Assembly: GCA_963847615.1 (NCBI GenBank)
Contig: CAWKAN010000030.1
Location: 1 to 64,000 of the forward strand
Length of the DNA: 64,000 nt
From: Palsa-883 sp963847615
GTDB taxonomy: Bacteria > Pseudomonadota > Alphaproteobacteria > Acetobacterales > Acetobacteraceae
Direction of reading: 5' to 3'
Part shown: positions 17,003 to 24,982 of the stretch, piece by piece
How positions within the stretch are numbered: the first letter of the stretch is position 1
Layout of the letters: each line of letters begins with the position of its first letter
Program-made: the position numbers and the translations under genes
Notes under the pieces: generated by a model
Database searches by the model: none
What the model was told of the DNA's origin: nothing
What the model saw: the letters and a program-made list of their open reading frames with translations, nothing else

Positions 17003-18879
17003 TGGATCCTCGGCTGCTGCGCCTGTACGAAGCCGAACTGGCCTATGTCCGCGAAGTCGGCGGCGAGTTCGCCCGCCAGTACCCGAAGGTCGCCGGGCGG
17101 CTTGGCCTGGGCAGCGTCGAGGTGGCCGATCCCTATGTGGAACGGCTGCTGGAGGGGTTCGCGCTGCTGACCGCGCGCGTGCAGCTCAAGATGGAGGCGG
17201 AATTCCCGACCTTCACGCAGTCGCTGCTGCAGATGGTCTATCCGCAGTACCTGGCGCCGACCCCCTCGATGGCCGTGGTGCAGTTCAACCCGGAGCCGAC
17301 GCTGCGCGGCATGCCGCAAGGCGCGGTGCTGCCGGCGGGAACGGAACTGCGCAGCCTGCTCGGCACCGAGGACCAGACCAACTGCGAATTCCGCACCGCG
17401 CACGAAGTTCAGCTGTTGCCGATCGAGATCGCCGACGCGGAATACATCGCCTCGCCCGGCGCGGTCGCGGCCCTCGGCCTGCCGGAACAGCGCGGCGTGC
17501 GGGCGGCGATCCGGATCCGGCTGCGCACCACCGGGGAGGCGCCGTTCAACAAGCTGGCGCTCGATCGCCTGGCGCTGTTCCTCGCCGGTCCGGAGGGCGC
17601 GCGGGTGCGGCTGTACGAGCAGTTGCTGGCCAACCTGGCGGCCGCCTATGTGCGGCCGACCGAACGGCCGCTGCCATGGCTGGAACGACTGCCGGACGGC
17701 GCGGTTCGCGGGCTCGGCTTCGATCCCGAGGAGGCCCTGCTGCCGCGCGTGCCGCAGTCGTTCGACGGCTACCGGCTGCTGCAGGAATACTACGCGATGC
17801 CGGAGCGGCTGCTGTTCGTCGAATTCAGCGGGCTCGATCGTCCGGTGGTCCGTTGCGCCGGCAAGGAGCTGGAGATCCTGCTGCTGCTGAACCGCAGCGA
17901 GCCGGCGCTGGCCAGCGCCTTCGGCCCGGACCAGTTCGCGCTGTTCTGCACGCCGGCGATCAACCTGTTCGCCAAGCGCAGCGACCGCATCAACCTGTCG
18001 GGGCACGAGGCCGAGCTGCATATCGTTCCGGACCGCATGCGCCCGCTGGATTACGAGGTGTTCAGCGTCGCCGCGGTCGAGGGCTACGCCGCCGACGGCG
18101 GCGCACCGCAACCCTTCCTGCCGTTCTATGCCGCCAACGATCTCAGCCGCAACCCGGATCACCGGGCCTATTACGTGCTGCGCCGCGTGCCGCGGCAACA
18201 GTCATCGCGGGCCCGCCAGCGGGGACCGCGCTCGAGCTATATCGGGCACGAGGCGTTCATCTCCCTGGTGGATGCGCAGTATGCGCCCTACCCCGCCGGG
18301 CTGCGCCAGATCGGCCTCGATCTGATGTGCACCAACCGCGACCTGCCGCTGGCGATGCCGGTGGGCAAGCAGCATACCGACTTCACCATCGCGGTGAGCG
18401 CGCCGGTGGCTTCCATCCGCTGCCTGGTGGGTCCCGTCGCGCCGCGGCCGTGCCGCGGCGACGGCGATTACGCCTGGCGCTTCATCAGCCATCTCGGCCT
18501 CAACTACCTCAGCCTGGTCGATACCGACGCGGTGCGCGGCGCGGCGGCGCTGCGCGAGCTGCTGCGGCTTTATGTCCCGTCGGCGAGTTCGGTGGCCGCG
18601 CATCAGCTTGAGGGCCTGTCCTCGGTGGCCTGCCAGCCGATCGTGCGGCGCATCCGCGGCGCCGGGCCGATCGCGGTGGGACGCGGGCTGCAATTGACGC
18701 TGACGATCGACGAGGCGCCGTTCGGCGGGGCGGGCGGCATCTTGCTTGCGGCCGTGCTGGATCGCTTCTTCGCCAAATACGTCTCGATCAACGCGTTCAC
18801 CGAGACGGTGCTGATGAACCCGGAACGTGGCGAGGTGGTCAGATGGCCGATGCGTCTAGGCCAACGCCCGGTCCTGTGA
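17002..18879 (+). CDS. tssF: T6SS baseplate protein TssF
   Basis: A protein of 625 residues. Hallmarks are MDPRLLRLYEAELAYVREVG at the start, FARQYPKVAGRLGL, VERLLEGFALLTARVQLKME, and LLQMVYPQYLAPTPSMAVVQ. At the end YVSINAFTETVLMNPERGEV is typical. TssF forms the baseplate wedge with TssE, TssG and TssK. tssK is not in the window. Confidence 0.95.
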   Translation: MDPRLLRLYEAELAYVREVGGEFARQYPKVAGRLGLGSVEVADPYVERLLEGFALLTARVQLKMEAEFPTFTQSLLQMVYPQYLAPTPSMAVVQFNPEPTLRGMPQGAVLPAGTELRSLLGTEDQTNCEFRTAHEVQLLPIEIADAEYIASPGAVAALGLPEQRGVRAAIRIRLRTTGEAPFNKLALDRLALFLAGPEGARVRLYEQLLANLAAAYVRPTERPLPWLERLPDGAVRGLGFDPEEALLPRVPQSFDGYRLLQEYYAMPERLLFVEFSGLDRPVVRCAGKELEILLLLNRSEPALASAFGPDQFALFCTPAINLFAKRSDRINLSGHEAELHIVPDRMRPLDYEVFSVAAVEGYAADGGAPQPFLPFYAANDLSRNPDHRAYYVLRRVPRQQSSRARQRGPRSSYIGHEAFISLVDAQYAPYPAGLRQIGLDLMCTNRDLPLAMPVGKQHTDFTIAVSAPVASIRCLVGPVAPRPCRGDGDYAWRFISHLGLNYLSLVDTDAVRGAAALRELLRLYVPSASSVAAHQLEGLSSVACQPIVRRIRGAGPIAVGRGLQLTLTIDEAPFGGAGGILLAAVLDRFFAKYVSINAFTETVLMNPERGEVVRWPMRLGQRPVL

Positions 18880-18901
18880 GCGGCGTGGGAGCCGGCTGAG
18901 C

Positions 18902-20056
18902 ATGGCAGCCAGCGAACTCGCCACAAGGGATGCGCCGCCAGACCAGGGCGCGCCGTCGGACCACGCCGCGCAGCCCGCGCAAGTGCCGGCGTTGCACGCG
19001 GCGTTCGCCGCCGCGCCATGGGACTGGAGCTTCTATCAGGCGATGCGCCGGCTGGAGGCGCTGCACCGGGACCGCCCGCGCTTCGGCCGCTCGGTCCGTC
19101 CGGCGCAGGACGCGATCCGGCTGGCGCAGCTTCCCACGGTCGAGTTCGCCCCCGCCACGCTGGCCGGTTGGGACGACGCGCAGGACGGCAACCCGGCGCG
19201 GCTGCTGGTGCATTTCTTCGGCCTGTTCGGCCCGGACGGCCCGCTGCCCCTGCACCTGACCGAGTACGCACGCGATCGGACGCGCAACTACCGCGACCCG
19301 ACCTTCCAGCGCTTTGCCGACATCTTCCACCATCGCGCGCTGTCGCTGTTCTACCGCGCCTGGGCGAATTCCCGCCCGACCGTCAGCTTCGACCGGCCGG
19401 AGGACGACCGGTTCGCGCTCTATGCCGGTGCGCTGATCGGCCTGGGGATGGACTCGCTGCGCGATCGCGACGCGATGCCGGACCTGACCAAGCTGCACTT
19501 CGCCGGCCACCTGTCCTGCCAGACGCGGCATGCCGAGGGCCTGTCGTCCATCCTCGCCGCGTTCTTCCAGGTGCCGGTGCGCATCGACTGTTTCGTCGGC
19601 GTCTGGCTGACGCTGCCCGCGGCGGACCGGACGCGGCTCGGCCACTCGCCGCGCACCGCCGCGCTGGGTCAGACCGCCCTGCTGGGCGGGCGCGTGTGGA
19701 GCCGCCAGGACAAGTTCCGCATCGTGCTGGGCCCGCTCGACCTCGCCGACTACCGCCGCCTGCTGCCCGGCGGCCTGAGTTTTCATCGACTGATCCCGAT
19801 CGTGCGGAATTATATCGGCGACGCACTGATGTGGGACGTGAACCTGATCCTGCGGCGCGAGCAGGTGCCGCCGATTTGCCTCGGCCGCGAGGGGCAGCTC
19901 GGCTGGACCACGTGGCTGATGCCGCGCAACGCCACCACCGACGCGGCAGACCTGTTGCTGGACGCGAGCGCCGACAGCATGGCGAGCCGGATCGATTCGC
20001 AGACGTCTTCCCCTGCCGCGGACCACCGCGTGCTCAACCCGGAGTCAGCCGCATGA
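18902..20056 (+). CDS. tssG: T6SS baseplate protein TssG
   Basis: A protein of 384 residues with an alanine-rich leader. The conserved body is WDWSFYQAMRRLEA near residue 40, RFGRSVRPAQDAIRLAQLP, FFGLFGPDGPLPLHLTEYAR and, further on, FADIFHHRALSLFYRAW. It is the TssF partner in the baseplate wedge. The stop overlaps the clpV start (ATGA). The last 30 residues are not conserved in any way I recognise. Confidence 0.93.
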   Translation: MAASELATRDAPPDQGAPSDHAAQPAQVPALHAAFAAAPWDWSFYQAMRRLEALHRDRPRFGRSVRPAQDAIRLAQLPTVEFAPATLAGWDDAQDGNPARLLVHFFGLFGPDGPLPLHLTEYARDRTRNYRDPTFQRFADIFHHRALSLFYRAWANSRPTVSFDRPEDDRFALYAGALIGLGMDSLRDRDAMPDLTKLHFAGHLSCQTRHAEGLSSILAAFFQVPVRIDCFVGVWLTLPAADRTRLGHSPRTAALGQTALLGGRVWSRQDKFRIVLGPLDLADYRRLLPGGLSFHRLIPIVRNYIGDALMWDVNLILRREQVPPICLGREGQLGWTTWLMPRNATTDAADLLLDASADSMASRIDSQTSSPAADHRVLNPESAA

Positions 20057-22801
20057 GTGAAATCAGCCGCGCCGCCTTGTTCGGCAAGCTCAACCCGATC
20101 GCCTATAAGGCAATCGAGGGCGCCACGACGTTCTGCAAGCTGCGGGGCAATCCCTATGTGGAACTGGTGCACTGGCTGCATCAGATCCTGCAGGTGCAGG
20201 ATTCGGACCTGCACCGCATCATCCGCCACTACGAACTGGAGCCGGCCAGGCTCGCCGCCGATTTCACCGCCGCGCTGGACCGGTTGCCGCGCGGCGCCAC
20301 CTCGATCTCCGATCTCTCGTCGCATGTCGAGGACGCGGTGGAGCGCGGCTGGGTGTTCGCCACGCTGATGTTCGGCGAAGCGCAGGTGCGCACCGGGCAT
20401 CTGCTGCTGGGCTGCGTGAAGACGCCGACCCTGCGCAACGCGCTGTACGCGATCAGCCGGCAGTTCGAGCTGGTGAAGGCCGAGGCGCTGGCTGACGATT
20501 TCAACAAGATCCTGGCGAATTCGCCGGAGGCCGCGCTGGGCGCCGCGGACGGCTCGCGCGTCGGCTCGGTCGGCACGCCGGGCGAGGCGAGCGGGGCGAT
20601 GGCCCCGGCGCAGATGGGCAAGCAGGAGGCGTTGCGGCAGTTCTCCGTCGACCTCACGGAACGCGCGCGCAACGGCGAGATCGATCCGATCGTCGGGCGC
20701 GACCAGGAAATCCGCCAGGTGGTCGACATGCTGATGCGCCGGCGGCAGAACAATCCGATCCTGACCGGCGAGGCCGGCGTCGGCAAGACGGCGGTGGTGG
20801 AAGGCTTCGCGCTGCGCATCGTCGCCGGCGACGTGCCACCGGCGCTGCGCGACGTCAGCCTGCGCACGCTCGATGTCGGCCTGCTGCAGGCCGGCGCCAG
20901 CATGAAGGGCGAGTTCGAGAACCGGCTGCGCCAGGTGATCGAGGAGGTGCAGTCCTCGCCCAAGCCGATCATCCTGTTCATCGACGAGGCGCACACGCTG
21001 ATCGGCGCCGGCGGCGCGGCCGGCACCGGCGATGCCGCCAACCTGCTGAAGCCGGCCTTGGCGCGCGGCACGCTGCGCACCATCGCGGCGACCACCTGGG
21101 CCGAATACAAGAAATATTTCGAGAAGGATCCGGCGCTGACCCGCCGCTTCCAGGTCGTCCAGGTGGACGAGCCGAGCGAGGCGAAGGCGATCCTGATGAT
21201 GCGCGGCATCGCCTCGCCGCTGGAGAAGCACCACCGGGTGGCGATCCTGGACGAGGCGATCGAGGCCGCGGTGCGGCTGTCGCACCGCTACATCCCGGCG
21301 CGCCAGTTGCCGGACAAGTCGGTCAGCCTGCTGGACACCGCGGCGGCGCGCGTCGCGGTGAGCCAGCACGCGGTGCCGCCCGAGGTGGACGACTGCCGCC
21401 GGCGCATCCAGGCGCTGGAGACCGAGTTGGAGATCATTGCGCGCGAGACCGCGATCGGCATCGATGCCGCGGCGCGCGAGGCGTCGGCGCAGGCGGCGGT
21501 GGCGGCGGAGCGCGCGCGCCTCGTTGGGCTAGAGGAACGTTGGGGCGCCGAGAAGGCGCTGGTCGAACAAGGTGCTGGCCCTGCGCGCGGCGCTGCGCGA
21601 TGGCACCGCACCGGTCGAACGCGGCGGACACAGGCGCCGCTGCGACGGGAACCCAAGCGGTGGGGGCCGGTGCAATGGGACCGGACGGTGGGAGCGAGAT
21701 GCCGGTGGCCGACCGCGGCGCGATGCTGGCCAAGCTGAAGACGCTGCAGGCCGAACTGACCGCGCACCAGGGTGAATCGCCGTTGATCCTGCCGAGCGTG
21801 GACGAGCAGGCGGTGGCTGCGGTGGTCGGCGACTGGACCGGCATTCCGGTCGGGCGGATGGTGAAGAACGAGATCCAGGCGGTGCTGGACCTGGCGAAGA
21901 CGCTGGGCCAGCGGGTGATCGGCCAGGGCCACGGGCTGGAGATGATCGCCAAGCGGATGCAGACCGCGCGCGCCGGGCTGGACAACCCCTCAAGCCGATC
22001 GGCGTGTTCATGCTGTGCGGCCCGTCGGGCGTCGGCAAGACCGAAACCGCGCTGGCGCTGGCGGAGTCGCTGTACGGCGGCGAACAGAACCTGATCACCA
22101 TCAACATGAGCGAGTTCCAGGAGGCGCACACCGTTTCAACGCTGAAAGGCGCACCGCCCGGCTATGTCGGCTACGGCGAGGGCGGCGTGCTGACCGAGGC
22201 GGTGCGGCGCAAGCCCTATTCCGTGGTGCTGCTGGACGAGGTGGAGAAGGCGCACTCCGACGTGCACGAGATCTTCTTCCAGGTGTTCGACAAGGGCATG
22301 ATGGAAGACGGCGAAGGCCGCATGATCGACTTCAAGAACACGCTGATCATCCTGACCTCGAATGTCGGCACCGATCTGCTGATGTCGATGTGCGCCGACC
22401 CCGAACTGATCCCGGAGCCGGAGGAGGTGGCCAAGGCGCTGCGCACGCCGCTGCTGAAGGTGTTTCCGCCGGCGCTGCTGGGGCGGCTGCTGGTGATCCC
22501 GTACTATCCGCTGAGCGACGCGGTCATGGGCGACATCATCCGTTTGCAGCTTGGCCGCGTCGCGAAGCGCATCGGCGAGCACCACAAGGTGCCGTTCAGC
22601 TATGACGAGGACGTGGTGCAGCTGATCGCCAGCCGCTGCAACGAGCCGGAGAGCGGCGGGCGGATGATCGATGCGATCCTGACCAACACGATGCTGCCGG
22701 CGATCAGCGGCGCCTTCCTGAACCGCATGCTGGAGGGCGGCCAGGTGGCCGGCGTGCGGGTGAGCGTGAAGGACGGGGATCTGGCCTACGCGTTCGACTA
22801 A
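20053..22801 (+). CDS. clpV: T6SS ATPase ClpV (TssH), three frameshifts in the sequence as given
   Basis: Joining three frames gives about 915 residues of a ClpB-type AAA+ ATPase. The N-domain starts AALFGKLNPIAYKAIEGAT. The first AAA module has TGEAGVGKTAVVEG and IILFIDEAHTLIGAGG. The second has CGPSGVGKTETALAL and VVLLDEVEKAHSDV. ClpV disassembles contracted sheaths for reuse. Frame breaks lie near 21567 (an extra A in GAACAAGG), in the linker near 21625, and near 21990 (a C run one base short before TCAAGCCG). The middle part contains a glycine/alanine-rich insert (GAAATGTQAVGAGAMG) that family members lack. The first and third breaks look like simple indels, so assembly error is possible; otherwise the gene is dead. 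Confidence 0.85.
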
Positions 22802-22829
22802 GCACGGGCAATCGCGGTAGGGACGCGCA

Positions 22830-24359
22830 TTACTGCGCGCCCCCCGCACAGAGCCGTACGAGCGGCATTCCCGCATACGGCTCCCACCTCGGGTGTTTGA
22901 CGGCGAAGCGTTGCTCGGGCCAGGGATGGAGGATGCGCGGCTTCGGCAGGAAGTCCTCTGCCAGCCGCTTGATCCGCTCCCACGTCGTCTTGTCGCGCTG
23001 CCCGCGTCGCCGAAGCGACCGCCGCCAGAGCCGAACCACGCAGTCGCGGAAAGTCTGGAGAGCACGGATGTTGGTCGGCACCGCGTGATAGGCAAAATAC
23101 CCGGTGACCACCTGTCGCAGCCACTCCCCTTGTCGGGGGATCGGCTGGTGCATCCGCCGCCGCATTTCCTCCGTCACCGCCAGAAGCTTCGCCTGCAACC
23201 GGTCGCGCCGGGATTTCCGCCATAGCAGGAACTTGCCACGTCGCGACTTGCCGCAGATCAAGGTAAAGCCCAGGAAGTTGAAAGTTTCCGGCCTGCCCAG
23301 CCCGCGCCTTTCTCTCCGCTCCGCCGCTCGGCGGCCGAATTCGATCAGGCGGGTCTTCTCCGGATGCAGCGTCAGTGCGAACTCTTCCAGACGTGCTCGC
23401 ATCATTCCGAGGAACCGATGGGCATCGGCCTCGTGCTCGAACCCCACGACGATATCGTCCGCGTAGCGCACGACGATCATGTCGCCGGTGGCCTCCCGCT
23501 GTCGCCAGCGGTTGGCCCAGAGATCGAAGACGTAGTGCAGGTAGATATTCGCGAGCAGCGGCGAGATTACCGACCCCTGCCCGGTTCCCCTTTCACTGAC
23601 AGTTACGACCTCGTCTTCGAGAATACCCGCCCTCAGCCATTTCTGGATCAGGCGGATGATGCGGCGGTCGCCGACCCGGTGCTCCACGAACCGGACCAGC
23701 CACTCCTGGCTGACCATATCGAAGAATGACCGGATGTCGGCGTCCAGTATCCAGTTCACCTTGGTGTTGCCGATCCCAACCACCAGGGCATCCAGCGCAT
23801 CGTGCTGGCTGCGTCCGGGGCGGAACCCATACGAGAACCCGAGGAAGTCTTCCTCGTAGATCGCATTCAGCACCATCGCGACCGCGCGCTGGACAATCTT
23901 GTCCTCCAGCGCGGCAATCGCCAGCGGACGCTGTCGCCCATCCGGCTTCGGTATGAACCTCCTCCGGGATGGTTGCGCCCGATACGCTCCCCGATGGACC
24001 CGGTCGTGCAGGTCCTCGATCCTGTGATCGAGGTCTGTCTCGTAGTCCTGCCACGTCAGCCCGTCCGCTCCGGGAGCAGCATCCCGCCTGAGGGCATAGA
24101 ACGCCGTCCGCAGCATCGGGACATCGACATGGTGGAGAAGCGCGGTGAACCTTTCCTTCTTCCTTTCCTTCGCAGCTTTCCGTATGCGGTCCAGCCCCTG
24201 TGACACGCTTGCCCGGTCCTGTGCCCGGCGCGTGCGCTGCTGGCCCACATTTCCCTCGGCCCCGGCCCTTGGCTCCACCCGCTCCGCATCCGGTTGCCCG
24301 GAGTTGTTCGCAGGCTTCACAGCTACTATGGCCAGGTCTGACTTCTCACCCCCGTGCAT
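22830..24359 (-). CDS. ltrA: Group II intron reverse transcriptase/maturase
   Basis: A protein of 509 residues. The reverse transcriptase blocks are present: PGADGLTWQDYETDL near residue 95, RRRFIPKPDGRQRPLAIAAL, GFSYGFRPGRSQHDALDAL, and the catalytic VVRYADDIVVGF near residue 300 with two adjacent aspartates. The maturase X domain follows (LTLHPEKTRLIEFGR, TFNFLGFT). There is no HNH endonuclease domain, so mobility would use other priming. The last residues (EPYAGMPLVRLCAGGAQ) are encoded by domain V and the start of domain VI, so RNA structure and protein share the same bases. The ORF looks intact. Confidence 0.93.
   Translation of the reverse strand: MHGGEKSDLAIVAVKPANNSGQPDAERVEPRAGAEGNVGQQRTRRAQDRASVSQGLDRIRKAAKERKKERFTALLHHVDVPMLRTAFYALRRDAAPGADGLTWQDYETDLDHRIEDLHDRVHRGAYRAQPSRRRFIPKPDGRQRPLAIAALEDKIVQRAVAMVLNAIYEEDFLGFSYGFRPGRSQHDALDALVVGIGNTKVNWILDADIRSFFDMVSQEWLVRFVEHRVGDRRIIRLIQKWLRAGILEDEVVTVSERGTGQGSVISPLLANIYLHYVFDLWANRWRQREATGDMIVVRYADDIVVGFEHEADAHRFLGMMRARLEEFALTLHPEKTRLIEFGRRAAERRERRGLGRPETFNFLGFTLICGKSRRGKFLLWRKSRRDRLQAKLLAVTEEMRRRMHQPIPRQGEWLRQVVTGYFAYHAVPTNIRALQTFRDCVVRLWRRSLRRRGQRDKTTWERIKRLAEDFLPKPRILHPWPEQRFAVKHPRWEPYAGMPLVRLCAGGAQ
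22851..22883 (-). ncRNA. Group II intron domain V
   Basis: GAGCCGTA pairs with TACGGCTC and GCGG with CCGC around a small loop. The AGC triad at positions 2-4 is the catalytic core. The whole domain lies inside the 3' end of the maturase ORF. Confidence 0.85.
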
Positions 24360-24717
24360 CGCCGGCTACGGCTCCTCACCTTCCCGACGCGGACCGGCAG
24401 TTTGCGCCACCGGCCAAGAATGAGATCTCTCGGTTCCCGAACAAGAAGCGTCCATGCATGCTGGGGTCTCTGACCGCGCCGGGTCGCCCACCGCTCGCGA
24501 TAGCGCAGCAGGACGTGTTGCCTTCCAGGTTGGTAACCCTGTCGGCACCCGGGATTTCGGCCTTACGCGGCTCAATGGCCAGCCTGCACGCTCCCCTGCC
24601 GACGCTTCGCCCTGCCCCTCGCGGAACACGACGCACGGCGCGGGGCCGGCGTGAACTCGCTAGGTCTTCACCGTAGTGGACTTTCACCTCCTGCTCCTTG
24701 CCGGTCTCCCGACGCAC

Positions 24718-24893
24718 TACCAAGCGCCGAAACGATTGACGCATCGGCGCCTCGCGCGCGTCATGCCGGGTGAAGGTCCGGCATCCCGCGCGTTGCCGGC
24801 CGCACGAAGGCCGTTCGTGGATGCCGATCGGCGCCGGCATGACGATGTGGCAACGCTGGGGGATTGCGCCAGAGAGTTGATCATTCCGGCAAC
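24718..24893. mobile_element. Miniature repeat element, ATACCAG family, diverged copy
   Basis: Starts TACCAAGCGCCGAAACGATT, continues ACGCATCGGCG and GTCATGCCGGGTGAAGG, and ends GTTGATCATTCCGGC. It aligns with the copies at 5154 and 51464 but has many changes. The group II intron is inserted exactly at its left tip. Confidence 0.6.
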
Positions 24894-24982
24894 GGCCATG
24901 AGCCGCTTGCTTCGAACGGTTCCGGTTTCAATTCGGGCCGGCACAAGGGCGAGCCGACGTCACGCGCGCCAGGTCGCGCGCG

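Larger units (their letters stand above)
22817..24717 (-). mobile_element. Group II intron with maturase ORF
   Basis: On the minus strand the intron opens GTGCGTCGGGAGACCGGC and soon shows GGTGAAAGTCC, as group II introns do. Near the 3' end, domain V is at 22883-22851 (GAGCCGTATGCGGG, then GCCGCTCGTACGGCTC, with the AGC triad at its foot). A domain VI hairpin follows and the intron ends at about CCCTAC. It is about 1901 bp. The 5' exon is the end of an ATACCAG-family repeat, and the 3' exon is the spacer just behind clpV, so no gene is interrupted. The 3' boundary could be off by a few bases. Confidence 0.85.
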
